64,000 nt of DNA from Rhizobium herbae. GTDB taxonomy: Bacteria > Pseudomonadota > Alphaproteobacteria > Rhizobiales > Rhizobiaceae. The notes below the pieces were generated by a model. The model saw only the letters and a program-made list of their open reading frames with translations. It had not been told where the DNA came from and ran no database searches. Shown piece by piece: positions 1 to 10,100 of this stretch; the first letter of the stretch is position 1, and each line of letters opens with the position of its first letter. The translations under genes were made by a program, and so were the position numbers. The stretch is taken from contig NZ_JAEUAO010000003.1 in assembly GCF_019511375.1 (NCBI RefSeq), forward strand, positions 1-64,000. Direction: 5' to 3'.

Positions 1-811
1 GCGTCACCCCCTCGGCCGCGTCTCTCACCACCGGCCCCAGTTCTGCGAGCCGCGCGTCCGGCAGCCTGACCGCCGGGCCCGACACCGAAATCCCGGCGAT
101 CGCCTCGCCATATTCGTTGAAGATCGGGGCGGCGAGGCAGCGCATGCCGAGCGTGTGTTCCTCGTCGTCGATTGAGAAGCCGCGGCTGCGGATGGCGGCA
201 AGGTCGGTGATGAGCCTGGGCAGGGTGTCGCGGGTGTTCTCGGTGAAGCGGGTGAGCGGGCGGGTCGCAAACAGCCTTTCGACAGCCGGTTGGCCCCAGG
301 TCGAAAGGATGGCCTTACCGATGCCGGACGCGTGGATCGGGCCGCGCCGGCCGGGCCGGAAGAAGGCGCGCATCGGGGCGTGGCTCTCGACCTGCGAGAT
401 GAAGACGACGTCGCCGCCGTCCTCGATGCCGACATTGGCGGTCTCGCCGGAGCGTTCCATCAGTTGCTGCAGGAAGGGGCGGCTGATCGTGCCGAGCTTG
501 CGGAAGCGCAGAAAGGCATTGCCGATCTCGAAGGCTTTCAGCCCGATCGTCCAGGCGCCGGTCTCGGCGTCATGGACGACCATGCCGTGACCGGAAAGGG
601 CGGTGAGCAGCCGGTGGACGGTGGAGGGAGCCATGCCGGACCTGTCGGCGAGGTCGGTCAGTGCCGCCCCGTCGGCGCCGGCCACCAGCTCGAGCAGCTT
701 CAGGCTGCGGTCGAGCACCTGGACGGAGGAGGGGGCGGCGTTTTCATTGGCCTTGCGGCCCGGTCTGGCGCGCAGAGGATCCTGTCTTGGTCGTTGCGGT
801 TGGTCTGCCAT
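1..811 (-). CDS. IclR-family transcriptional regulator (3' end cut by window)
   Basis: The protein starts at the ATG at 809-811 and remains open to base 1, so about 270 residues are present and the last few are missing. The N-terminal 30 residues are basic and low complexity. Residues about 30-90 form a winged helix-turn-helix (VLDRSLKLLELVAG, then MAPSTVHRLLTAL). The rest is the IclR effector-binding domain, with HASGIGKAILS and DDEEHTLGMRCLAAPIF as typical segments. IclR proteins bind small organic acids and usually control a neighbouring catabolic operon, but the genes it would control are outside the window: to its right there are more than 800 bases without a gene. The ligand cannot be inferred. 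Confidence 0.9.
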   Translation of the reverse strand, partial: MADQPQRPRQDPLRARPGRKANENAAPSSVQVLDRSLKLLELVAGADGAALTDLADRSGMAPSTVHRLLTALSGHGMVVHDAETGAWTIGLKAFEIGNAFLRFRKLGTISRPFLQQLMERSGETANVGIEDGGDVVFISQVESHAPMRAFFRPGRRGPIHASGIGKAILSTWGQPAVERLFATRPLTRFTENTRDTLPRLITDLAAIRSRGFSIDDEEHTLGMRCLAAPIFNEYGEAIAGISVSGPAVRLPDARLAELGPVVRDAAEGVT

Positions 812-1654
812 CTCGGTCCTCTTGCGTCCGTTTGCGATACGAAAGCCCCCTTCACCGGCCTTTGCCTGCCGGCATTTCCCCTTCAAGGGTGATCTGCCAG
901 GAAGTGACAGAGGTATTCGGGCTCTCGTCATACCGTGCCGTCTGCCCCGGATATATTGCATCGCTGCGCGAAGCGGAACTCGTTTGGCGCAACCATGTAA
1001 GGTTCTGCTCTTCGCCGAAGCGGCGGGCCGCAGCCGTTTCGATGGTCGACGTTGCAAAATACGAAGGCGCGGGGCGAGCCGCTGGGGCCATTCGGTCCAG
1101 GGGTGATCGCGAGCAAGTTGGGCTTGGGCCCCTCGGGCGAAGCAGGGCACCATGGGAGGGGAAAGGCCGATCGATTCCCGGCTCTGGCACGGCAAAACCG
1201 ATGGAACGATGCCGGGCAGGTTGGCCCGGGACCAGGTGCAGTCGCGGATTTTATACTTATAGGTTGCCGCGAAAATTTTTAGGAAAAAAAGTTGGCTGAT
1301 TTGACCGACGAGGCGATCGCGCGGAGTTTGAATTTTTTTTCCAAATAGTTTCAGCGAAGTAGTCAGACTGCAGGTTGCGCTTTTGTGTGATTATTTAAAA
1401 ATTTTGAGAAGTTTACGTTTCTTTAAATTGCCTTGAATTTAGCTAGTTATTTCAGGCGTGCGAGGTCCAATTCAACTATTTGCGGCAACAATAGGGCGGA
1501 TATACTCGCAACTTTTCAGTCAAATCTACTGCATTGCACAACGTTCGAAGTTGCAATAGGTCTCCGTTTCGTAAGCTCGGCTCAGCAATAGTCGGCTTAG
1601 CAGTAGACCATCTTGAAACGGGGTTTGAGGGCTGAGGAGAAAGGCTATACAACA
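812..1654. other. Non-coding, AT-rich intergenic region
   Basis: No convincing gene is seen in these 843 bases. Bases 812-1250 are GC-rich like the surroundings. Bases about 1255-1480 switch abruptly to AT-rich sequence with runs of A and T. Such AT-rich DNA upstream of a secreted surface protein gene fits a xenogeneic-silencer or MucR-type control region in rhizobia, but that is inference from composition only. Confidence 0.5.
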
Positions 1655-3190
1655 GTGGCAGATTTTCCAGATGCAACCAACACAGGCGTCACGTCCGGAG
1701 CGGCGATGACCAAGTATAACGGCACGCTTCACATCACCGAAGACAACGCCGTCATCAGCAACATGGACATCACCGGCGATATCGTCATCGACGCTGATAA
1801 CGTCACGCTGAATAATATCAAGCTGACCTCGACCGGCGCATGGAGCGCGGTCAATGTCATGGACGGTGCGACCGGTTTCACGCTGCAGAACAGTGAAATC
1901 GACGGCAAGGGCCTCAGCCAGAACGGCGTCTACGGTCACGGCACCTTTGTCGGCAACGACATCTATGGCGTCGAAAACGGCATCACCGTCAGCGGCCCGT
2001 CGGATATTCGCGACAACTACATCCACAACTTCCTCGGCACCGCCGAAGCCCATTACGACGGCATCGAGGTCAATGCCGGTCACGACATCGACATCGTCCA
2101 CAACACCGTCGTGGTCGATCACGGCCAGACCTCGGCGGTAATGCTCGACAACTATTTCGGCGGCCTGTCGAACATTACGGTTGAAAACAATCGCCTCGCC
2201 GGCGGTGGCTACACCGTCTATCTGGACGACACTTTTGGTGGCGGCGCCGTCGACGATGGCTCCATAAAAATCATCAACAACCAGGTCGGCGATGGCCAAT
2301 GGGGTGATTTCGCGCTCTATGGCAACAACCCGGTAATGTACGGGAATACCGACCTGAACACCTTGCCGACGGACACGACCTCGAACGAGACGGTAGCGGA
2401 TACCACACCCGTCATCGACACGCCAACGGACACCGCGCCGACGACACCAACCGATACGGCGCCAGCCGACAACACGGCAACGGACACCACCGTACCGGTC
2501 GACACGACGGAGACCGACACGACGCAAGCCGACACGACGCAGGCCGACACTACGCAGAGTACTTCGTCCAGCGGCGACCTCGGCGACGACGGTTTGTCGC
2601 TCAGCGCGCAAACCACGGCGGACAGTGAGGCTGACACGGGTGCAACCGATGTTGCGGAAAGCGTGGCCACTGCCGCGAGCAGCACCAGCGACACCGTGGA
2701 TGGCGGCGACGAACCGATCGAGCAAACAACCGGCTCGGATTTTGTGGACAAGGACCATGGCACGAGGCACGACCATTCGTCGCGCGCGGGCGAAGGCGAC
2801 AGCCATCGCCACGGCGGCAGCGGCGATGACGTGCATACTGGTGCGCTTGGCGCGGATGATCTGTTGGGCGGCGATACCTTCGTCTTCGAGACGGCCGATG
2901 CCAGCACGAATGGTCCGACGGGCGGCCGAGATTCGATGTTCGACTTCTCGGGTTCCCATGGTGACAGGATTGATCTGGCCGACATCGGTGCCAATTGGGC
3001 AGCGTTCGCCGATCACACTTTCACCGACCTCGGTACTGCTGCCTTCACTGGCAAGGCCGGCGAGTCGCATTGCGACAAGCAGGACTCTGACACCTATGTA
3101 TATGGTGGCACCAATGGTGACAGGAATGCCGATTTAGCCGTTCATCATGATGATGCGGCGTCTCTGTCGAAGGATTACTTCCTCCTTTGA
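1655..3190 (+). CDS. Secreted right-handed beta-helix protein with type I secretion-like C-terminus
   Basis: About 511 residues. The GTG at 1655 is chosen because a strong ribosome site (gaggagaaagg, 1634-1644) lies just before it; a TTG at 1613 would extend the frame but has no such site. Residues 1-220 contain parallel beta-helix repeats (DNVTLNNIKL, GITVSGPSDIRDNYIH, NITVENNRL), as in pectate-lyase-fold and C5-epimerase proteins. Residues about 230-310 are a Thr/Asp-rich linker of TDT units. The C-terminal 120 residues resemble the M10-serralysin/RTX C-terminal domain (GGDTFVFETADA, GDRIDLADIGAN) and end in KDYFLL, a hydrophobic tail typical of type I secretion substrates. No N-terminal signal peptide is present, which agrees with type I export. 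A polysaccharide-binding or -modifying role is likely but catalytic residues were not identified. Confidence 0.8.
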   Translation: MADFPDATNTGVTSGAAMTKYNGTLHITEDNAVISNMDITGDIVIDADNVTLNNIKLTSTGAWSAVNVMDGATGFTLQNSEIDGKGLSQNGVYGHGTFVGNDIYGVENGITVSGPSDIRDNYIHNFLGTAEAHYDGIEVNAGHDIDIVHNTVVVDHGQTSAVMLDNYFGGLSNITVENNRLAGGGYTVYLDDTFGGGAVDDGSIKIINNQVGDGQWGDFALYGNNPVMYGNTDLNTLPTDTTSNETVADTTPVIDTPTDTAPTTPTDTAPADNTATDTTVPVDTTETDTTQADTTQADTTQSTSSSGDLGDDGLSLSAQTTADSEADTGATDVAESVATAASSTSDTVDGGDEPIEQTTGSDFVDKDHGTRHDHSSRAGEGDSHRHGGSGDDVHTGALGADDLLGGDTFVFETADASTNGPTGGRDSMFDFSGSHGDRIDLADIGANWAAFADHTFTDLGTAAFTGKAGESHCDKQDSDTYVYGGTNGDRNADLAVHHDDAASLSKDYFLL

Positions 3191-3234
3191 TACGATAAGG
3201 CTGCTGCATTCGGCCTGATCTGTTGATCTGCACT

Positions 3235-3267
3235 GCCAAAGGCGACGGTTGTCGCCTTTGGCTTTCT
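3235..3267 (+). terminator. Rho-independent terminator of the beta-helix gene
   Basis: A perfect 12-bp stem (GCCAAAGGCGAC paired with GTCGCCTTTGGC) closes a 4-base loop and is followed by TTTCT. It lies 45 bases after the stop codon of the beta-helix gene and just left of the transposon boundary. Confidence 0.9.
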
Positions 3268-3330
3268 GGCGTGGCCCGTCCTTGAATGCAGGCAATTATG
3301 CAGTAAGCCGCCAGGGCCGCGGGGCGGCTC

Positions 3331-3335
3331 GGATT
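3331..3335. repeat. 5-bp target-site duplication, left copy (GGATT)
   Basis: GGATT directly abuts the outer end of the left terminal repeat. The same five bases, in the same orientation, directly follow the outer end of the right terminal repeat at 26561-26565. Five-base duplications are the rule for Tn3-family transposition. Confidence 0.85.
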
Positions 3336-3373
3336 GGGGCTCCGTGGGAATCTCTGCAATAATACCCGCTAAG
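3336..3373 (+). repeat. Left terminal inverted repeat (38 bp) of the Tn3-family element
   Basis: It runs from ggggctccgtggg to cccgctaag and overlaps the tnpA stop codon (3369-3371), as is common in Tn3 elements. Compared with the right repeat it differs at only two of 38 positions (positions 14 and 17). Confidence 0.9.
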
Positions 3374-6338
3374 GGAATTGGAAGTTCTTCGGATTGAAGC
3401 GGTTGGTTCGAATTGGCCTGAAGCGTTCGAGGGGCCTGTCAATTTCATTCCAGAGATAGTCGCCGGTGAGCGCAATATGCGCCCATGGAAGCGGTGCGAC
3501 CTGGGAGAGAAAATCGTCTGGAATGACGATGCCTTGGCCGCGCACGTAATCGACGGCTCGGCCGAGATAAACCGTGTTCCACAGGATGATTGCGTTGACG
3601 ACGAGGTTGAGGCCGGAAGCCCGGTAGGCCATGGTTTCAGCGACGCGATTGCGCAGCTCGCCAAGCTGGTGGAGAAAGACGGCGCGGGCAAGGGCATGAC
3701 GACTTTCGCCTTTGTTGAGGATGGCGTGCGATCTGCGTCGCAGCTTCGTGTCGAGCAACCAGTCGCAGATGAAGATCGAGCGCTCGATGCGGCCCATTTC
3801 GCGCAGCGCCTGATTGAGCCGGTTTTGCCGGGGCGATGCGGCGAGCTTCTTGAGGATCACGGAGGGCGGCACCAGACCTGCGCCGATCGAAGCCTTGAGG
3901 CGCAATACCTCATCCCAGTGCTGCTCGATGGCATCCATATTGACGGTTCCCGCGATCAGCGCGTCAAGCGGGGCGTATGCCGGATCTGGATCGATGACGA
4001 ACAGCCTGCGATTGCCGAGATTGCGGATCCGCGGAATGAGCCTGTAGCCGAAGGCATGAAACATGGAAAACGTCGTTTCGGTCGCGCCGGCGGTGTCTGT
4101 AGCGTGCTCATGGATTTCAATGGAGCTTTCGTTGTGAAGGAGCCCGTCGAGCACGTAGGGCGCCTCGCTCTCGGATGCCTGGATCATGCGGGAGAAGAAG
4201 GAGGCGAAGCGGTTGGACAGGAAACCATAAAGCGAGGCGCCGGGCCGCTTGCCATGCTTTGCATTGTAATCGAGGCTGGCTTCGCCGCGGCCGCCGGCCG
4301 GAAAGAACTGACCGTCCGAGGAGGAGATGTGGCCATCGCCCCAGATCGCGGCAAAGGGATGGACTTGCTGCGCATCGACCAGAACGGCGGTCGCCGTGGC
4401 ATAGGTTTCCGAGCGCAGATGCCGGTCCACCATCAGCATCATCTGATGGATGGTGACACCACGCGAGCTTTCGGCCATGCGCTCAGCGCCCGCATTGGTC
4501 GCGTCGGCAAGGATCGCGGCCATCAGCGCCGCCTCATCGCTCGCGGTCTCACCGGTGCGATAATGGGTGAAGCTGTCGAGAAATCTGGTCCAGCTGTGAA
4601 CTTCGGCGAGCAGGCTGGTGATCCTGATCCGTGGAACAAGGATATAAAGACGCCGACTGAGCGCCACGACCCTATCGCGCTCCTCCTCGCGAATAGCCGA
4701 GATTGACAGACCCTTGTCGGAAATCACCGCATCCGGAATGGCGTTGGACGCCGCCGCTTGAGCCAAGGCTCTCAGTTTGGCGTCAAGCGTGGCAGTGCGT
4801 TCGGCCCGCCAGGCCGCGAAACTATCCGGGATGGCAAGCCCGAGTCTTCCTTCCGCGCGCATCAGGGCGAAGGTCGCGCGCGGCAACAGATAATCTTCGA
4901 AACTTCGCCATGCCCGGCTGCCATCGACCCAGATATCGCCGGCCCGCAGACGATCCCGAAGGTGGACGAGCACCGCAACTTCCCAGGCGCGGAAGTCGAT
5001 CTCGCCGCCGCCGGACCGGACACGTCGCCGCCATTTGCGGCTCAAGAAAGAAAGTGGCACGTGCGCGGGCAGCTTTCGTCCGCCGTAGAGCGCGCGCAGA
5101 TGATCCACTGCGGCCAGAAGCGGATCGTCTGGACGAAAGGACCGGAAACAAAACGTGTCGAACAGGAGCCGGGCCAGCTTGCGCATCGACTTGTGCCGCT
5201 CCACCAGTTCGTCGAATTCGTCACTGCGATCAGGACGAACAACGGATGTGGCTGCGGTCATGCTGGCCACCAATCCGTCCCAGCCGATGCTGGATGTGAT
5301 CGCGGAGGCAAGATCAGCGTTGCCCTCGCGAGCCGCCACAAGCGCCCCACCGAGCTGAAGATGATTGAGCGCCACATCGGCAAGAATTTCCGCTTCCTTC
5401 AGCCGCCGCTCCTTACGGCTGTTCTCGGCTTTGCGGCGGGCGCTGCCAATGAGTTTGCAGAACATGTCGACCGCAAGATCGGTGATCGACGCCTGCTTCT
5501 CGATGACGAAGGCGGTCAGCGTGGCGTAGCGGCGCTCGATCTTCAGGCGCCGTATCTCACGCGCATGCAGGATGCGGGCTTCCCGGGCGATGATGCCATA
5601 GCGGTTGGCATGGACCGTCTTGCGCCTTTCATCGGGAATGGCGGCGGAACGCAAAACCTCAAGGCGGGCGATCAAACCCTTGAGGTTCTTCAGCTTCGCC
5701 CCTTCAGGTGCTTCCGCGATCCAGCCGAGGTTGCTTCGATCGCCAATCCGGTTAGCGACAAGCTGGTCAAGGACCTCAACGGAGGGCTGGCCCAAACCCC
5801 GGATCAACTCACGATAAGCATGCCTGCGCGCCGCTGCCCGACCGGCCATCGCCAGGCGTATCAGCAGTTCGGGGCCAGGAACGAGGAGCTTCCCGTCCTT
5901 CAGCGCCTCGATAACCGCCTGTGTGATCGGCATACCCTTCTCGGTAGCGGCCGCCTCGCGTGCGGCCGCAGTGATCAGACTACGGTAATCGCTCGCCCGG
6001 ACAGCACGCAGCCCAAGAGCGGCAACGATCTCGCGCGCATGTTCCCGGCGTGTCTCCTCACGTTGCGCATAGAGGGCGAAAACAGCAGGGTCGATGCCGA
6101 GTTGATCGGCAACGATCGAGATAATGGCCTGCGGCGGCGCTTCGCCCGCCCGCAGCGGCCGACCCAAATCCCGGACCAATGCAAGCTGGATCGCAAAGCC
6201 CAACCGGTTGTGCGAGCGGCGATGCCCCTTGGCGAAGGCAATATCCTCGACCGAGAGCGCATAGCGCGCCAAGGCCTCTTCATAAGCTTCGGGTGGCTCA
6301 AACAGTGTGGCACGCGACTGCGCGTCGAGGAAGGACAT
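3369..6338 (-). CDS. tnpA: Tn3-family transposase TnpA
   Basis: A full-length transposase (989 residues; Tn3 TnpA proteins are usually about 960-1010). It binds the 38-bp ends and carries out replicative transposition to a cointegrate. The N-terminal DNA-binding region starts with MSFLDAQSRATLFEPP. The C-terminal half holds the DDE catalytic domain: Asp in IWGDGHISSSDGQ, Asp in EHATDTAGATE and Glu at about residue 878 in LNKGESRHALAR. The frame is unbroken. It lies 16 bases downstream of tnpR on the same strand, so both are probably co-transcribed. The last 56 residues match a second copy at 26345-26527 with three differences. Confidence 0.97.
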   Translation of the reverse strand: MSFLDAQSRATLFEPPEAYEEALARYALSVEDIAFAKGHRRSHNRLGFAIQLALVRDLGRPLRAGEAPPQAIISIVADQLGIDPAVFALYAQREETRREHAREIVAALGLRAVRASDYRSLITAAAREAAATEKGMPITQAVIEALKDGKLLVPGPELLIRLAMAGRAAARRHAYRELIRGLGQPSVEVLDQLVANRIGDRSNLGWIAEAPEGAKLKNLKGLIARLEVLRSAAIPDERRKTVHANRYGIIAREARILHAREIRRLKIERRYATLTAFVIEKQASITDLAVDMFCKLIGSARRKAENSRKERRLKEAEILADVALNHLQLGGALVAAREGNADLASAITSSIGWDGLVASMTAATSVVRPDRSDEFDELVERHKSMRKLARLLFDTFCFRSFRPDDPLLAAVDHLRALYGGRKLPAHVPLSFLSRKWRRRVRSGGGEIDFRAWEVAVLVHLRDRLRAGDIWVDGSRAWRSFEDYLLPRATFALMRAEGRLGLAIPDSFAAWRAERTATLDAKLRALAQAAASNAIPDAVISDKGLSISAIREEERDRVVALSRRLYILVPRIRITSLLAEVHSWTRFLDSFTHYRTGETASDEAALMAAILADATNAGAERMAESSRGVTIHQMMLMVDRHLRSETYATATAVLVDAQQVHPFAAIWGDGHISSSDGQFFPAGGRGEASLDYNAKHGKRPGASLYGFLSNRFASFFSRMIQASESEAPYVLDGLLHNESSIEIHEHATDTAGATETTFSMFHAFGYRLIPRIRNLGNRRLFVIDPDPAYAPLDALIAGTVNMDAIEQHWDEVLRLKASIGAGLVPPSVILKKLAASPRQNRLNQALREMGRIERSIFICDWLLDTKLRRRSHAILNKGESRHALARAVFLHQLGELRNRVAETMAYRASGLNLVVNAIILWNTVYLGRAVDYVRGQGIVIPDDFLSQVAPLPWAHIALTGDYLWNEIDRPLERFRPIRTNRFNPKNFQFP

Positions 6339-6353
6339 CGATCATCCCCGCCG

Positions 6354-6959
6354 TTAAAGCGAGGCGTCGGGCACATCTTTCTTCCCGGGCCCGGTCCATC
6401 CAATCCGCCTCAGTGTGTCGATCAGCGTGGAGCGCGGCACCTTGAAAGTCCGGCAAACGGACGCCTTGCTGGCGCCGCCCTCCAGGGCCGCAAGAATCTG
6501 CTCAACCTTTTCGGCGTCGATCGCCGGTGGCCTGCCGCCCTTGCGACCGCGCCGGCGCGCCGCAGCTAGGCCGGCATTGACCCGCTCCGTGATCAGCGCT
6601 CTTTCGTATTCGGCAAGCGCGCCAAACAGGTTGAACAAAAATGCGCCATGCGAATTCGTGGTATCCATCGCCTCCGTCAGAGATCGGAAAGCAATACCGC
6701 GCGCCTTCAGTTGCTCGACAATCCGGATCAGATGCGAAAGCGAGCGCCCCAACCGGTCGAGTTTCCATACGACCAGAACATCGCCCCTGCGCAGTTCCTC
6801 CAGACAGGCCTTCAGGCCAGGTCGATCATCACGCGCACCGGAGGCGCGATCCTGATGCAGATGACGTTCATCGACGCCAGCCGCAAGCAGTGCATCACGC
6901 TGCAGAGCGACCGACTGGCGCTCGTCACTACTGGATACCCGCATGTAACCGATCAGCAT
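6354..6959 (-). CDS. tnpR: Serine resolvase (site-specific recombinase) TnpR
   Basis: About 201 residues from the ATG at 6957-6959; a TTG nine bases upstream is less likely. The N-terminal catalytic domain has the serine nucleophile in YMRVSSSDERQ (Ser9), the paired-arginine region WKLDRLGRSLSHL and the EYERALITERVNAGL helix. The C-terminal 45 residues are a Hin-type helix-turn-helix (SKASVCRTFKVPRSTLIDTL). It resolves the cointegrate made by TnpA by recombining two res sites, one of which overlaps its start codon. Autorepression through res is usual in this family. Confidence 0.95.
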   Translation of the reverse strand: MLIGYMRVSSSDERQSVALQRDALLAAGVDERHLHQDRASGARDDRPGLKACLEELRRGDVLVVWKLDRLGRSLSHLIRIVEQLKARGIAFRSLTEAMDTTNSHGAFLFNLFGALAEYERALITERVNAGLAAARRRGRKGGRPPAIDAEKVEQILAALEGGASKASVCRTFKVPRSTLIDTLRRIGWTGPGKKDVPDASL

Positions 6960-7020
6960 GTACGACAAACCCCAAATCTGAATTTGTCGTACAATCTCAC
7001 ATTCCGACGGGGTTTGTCGC
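6959..7020. promoter_or_regulatory. Probable res site of the Tn3-family element
   Basis: A perfect 11-bp inverted repeat (TGTACGACAAA at 6959-6969, TTTGTCGTACA at 6983-6993) overlaps the tnpR start. A further related motif (TTTGTCGC) follows at about 7013-7020. The position between tnpR and the cargo side is where res lies in many Tn3 elements. It would be both the recombination site and the tnpR operator. The exact subsite limits are inferred. Confidence 0.6.
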
Positions 7021-7107
7021 GCAGAAAATCGCCCTCTTTACGAGATCACCTTGACCCTCGCGGAAATTGCGCGGAAATCACCTGTTTCCCGTCACTCAGC
7101 AAAATTC

Positions 7108-7143
7108 CTTAGCGGGTAACACGGTCCAGCGCATAGCAGCCCC
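7108..7143 (-). repeat. Possible degenerate internal Tn3 end
   Basis: The sequence begins cttagcgggta, identical to the inner 11 bases of the terminal repeats, and ends agcccc, matching the outer six, but the middle is unlike them and the spacing is 36 rather than 38. It lies on the tnpR side of tnpA-tnpR, where the other end of a simple unit transposon would be. No 5-bp duplication with 3331-3335 is present. It may be a decayed original end left inside the larger element. Confidence 0.45.
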
Positions 7144-7185
7144 GTATGCCCTCCAGCCGGATGACTGCCGAGTGATCGCAGAGGA

Positions 7186-10100
7186 CTACCGTCTTCGATC
7201 GATGAGGGTGAGAACGGCTTCGCGTCCATCTCCGTCATCTTTCACATAGCCCTTTTCGAACATCTCGTTTGCTTCATCCCGGTGTCGACGAACCAATCGC
7301 TTGAGAAGTACGAGGAAGTCATCAACGAATGTGAAAATGACGGGAATGACGAGCAGGCTGAGGAATGTCGATGTTAGCAGCCCGCCGATCACAACGATCG
7401 CCATGGGTTGCCGGAAGCTCCCATCGCCACCGGTCAGACTCAAGGCCACGGGCAGCATGCCGCACCCCATGGCGAGCGTGGTCATGATGATGGGCCGCGC
7501 CCGCTTGTGGCAAGCGTCGACGAGGGCATCAAACCGCGCCATGCCCCCGCGCCTCGACATGATGGCATACTCGACCAGCAGGATGGAATTCTTCGTCACG
7601 ATGCCCATCAGCATGAGCAGCCCGATCACCGCCGGCATGGAGAAGCTCGTGTCGGTAATAATGAGTGGCACGAGCGCCCCACCGAGCGACAGTGGCAGCG
7701 CCATGAGGATCGTCAGAGGCTGCAAGAAATCGTGGAAGAGCAGGACCAGCACGGCATAGATGCAGAACACGCCGATCGCCATGGCGATGCCGAAGCTTGC
7801 GAACAGCTCGGAACTGCGCTGCAACTCACCCTGTTCGACGAGCCGGACGCCTTGGGGCAGGTTCTTGAGCGCAGGCAGGGCCTGGGCTTCACGATTGACA
7901 TCGCCGAGGATCCGGCCATTAAGCTCGACCGAGAGCGTGATGTTTCGCGATCGATCGATGCGGTCGATCTCGGACGGACTGCCGCCGATGCGGATGTCCG
8001 CGATGGAGCCGAGGTCCACGTTGCCGTTCGTGCCGCTCACGCGAAGGCTTGCGATATCGTCCAGTGTCACTCTATTTCTGGGGTCCAGTCGAACGCGGAT
8101 GGAGATTTGCCGCTGCGGCAGATTGAGCTTCGACATGGACGACGAATAGTCGCCATTCGTCGCCACGCGAACCGCTTCGGAAATTGCATCCGATGTTACG
8201 CCGAGTGCGGCAGCCCGTATGAAATCAGGCACGATCTGGACCTCGGGCGCCTGGAGCGACGCGCTGGAGGTCACCGCGCCGATGCCTTGAAGCGTGCGCA
8301 ACTGCTCTTCAAGGGCACTGCCTGCCCGATCGAGGGCTGCGGCATCGTCGCTGGCCAGCGTGATCTGAAGCGTTGTTCCGTTGCCACCTGACCCCACTTC
8401 CACCCTGGTTCCAGGCAGTAACGCCAAAGCTTGCCGGATGTCATTCTCGATCTCGGATTGCTTCCGGTCGCGATCGCCGATCGGTGTCAGGTTGACAACG
8501 AGGGTTGCCGAGGTCACATCGCTTGTTGTCGATGCGTCCTGTCCGCGTCCTGACGAGGCGCTGCCGACCGCGGAGAACACGCGGGTGACGTCCGGCAGCT
8601 TCGCAATGATGTCCGCGGCCTGGCGCGTCGTCGCATCCGTCTGCTCGATCGTGCTTCCAGGTTGCAGCGTGAGCGTGACTTTCGTCTGCGCGTCGTCGGA
8701 CGCCGGCAGAAAGCCCGATTTGAGGAGGGGGATCGCCGACAGGGACAGGCCGAGGAATACACAGACGGCGAGGATCGTCAGTTTACGGTGGCGCAGGCAG
8801 GCCTTCATGAGCGCCATGTAGGCGCGCATGATCCGGCCGTCCTTCTCCTCCACCGGATTCGCCTTCATCATGTAGGCGGCCATCATCGGCGTCAGCAGGC
8901 GCGCGACCAGAAGCGAGGCCAGTACTGCGACGGCCGCCGTCACACCGAATTGGCGAAATGCGATGCCAGGAATACCGCCCATGAAGGCAGTCGGCAGGAA
9001 GACGGCGACGAGCGTGAAGGTCGTGGCAATGACGGCAAGGCCAATCTCGTCGGCGGCCTCGAGCGCCGCATCCATTGGCGATTTCCCCATATTCAGGTGA
9101 CGGGCGATGTTCTCGACTTCCACGATGGCGTCGTCGACGAGGATGCCGACCACCAGTGAGAGCGCAAGCAGCGTGAATGTATTCAGGCTGAAATCCGCGA
9201 GATACATTGCCAGGAAGGTCGGGATGATCGATAGCGGCAGAGCCACGGCGGACAGGAAGGTCGCCCGCCAGTCTCGCAGGAAAAGCCAGACCACGACGAC
9301 GGCCAGGATCGCGCCCTCGTAGAGCATGTGCATCGAGCCATCATAATTCTCGATGATAGGCCCGACCGTGCTGTAGGCTTCGACGATCTCCACGTCGGGA
9401 TTGGCGGCGGCAAACTTCTGCATCGCCACCTTGACGTCGGCTGCAACGCCTGTGTCCGAAAAGCCCTTCGAACGCTTGACCTGCACGCCGATCACCGGCT
9501 CTCCGTCGAGATAGGCGAGCGAGGAGCGATCGGAGAAACTGTCTGTTACCGTGCCAATTTCGTCCAGGCGCACCAGCTTCCCGCTCGGAAGCGGGATCGC
9601 GAGCGCTTTCAGTTCCTCCACCGACGCGACCGCGCCCAGCGTCCGGATCGTCTGCTTGTTGCCGCCGATCTCGCCACGGCCGCCCGAGGTGTCGGCCTGA
9701 ACAGATTTCAGGCGCGAGGAGACCGTCGCGGCTGTAATTCCAAGCGATCCCATGATTTGCGGGTTGAGATCGACATGTATCTCGCGATCGATTCCGCCGA
9801 CACGGCTCACTTCGCCGACGCCGGAGGCAGAGAGCAGGGCTTTCGTCATGTCATTGTCGACGAACCAGGAAAGTTCCGTCTCGTCGAGTCGAGTCGAGCG
9901 CACGGCATAGGTAAGGAGCGGCGAGTCCTGCACCGTGACTTTCGTTACGCTCGGCGATTCCATCTGGGACGGCAGATCCGTCGTGCTGTCCACGGCGTTG
10001 CGAACCTCGTTCAGGGCCGCCTCGCCGTTCTTCTCCAACTCGAAGGAAACACTGATCGACACGGACCCGTCTGTGATCGTCGTCGTGATATGATCCAGAA

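Noticed and set aside
1-811. Assignment of the IclR regulator as BhcR (beta-hydroxyaspartate cycle)
   Set aside because: I could not confirm the match from memory, and no bhc-type genes lie in the visible neighbourhood.
2340-2570. Possible tandem DNA repeat or CRISPR-like array
   Set aside because: The periodic gacac units encode the Thr-Asp linker of the beta-helix protein and have no spacers.
4758-6569. Long plus-strand open frame (603 codons) inside tnpA and tnpR
   Set aside because: It is antisense to a clear transposase and resolvase, has no family resemblance and arises from high GC coding bias.
3336-7143. Simple tnpA-tnpR unit transposon as the mobile unit
   Set aside because: The flanks of 3336 and 7143 do not share a 5-bp duplication and the 7143 end is degenerate, whereas the ends at 3336 and 26560 match and share GGATT.
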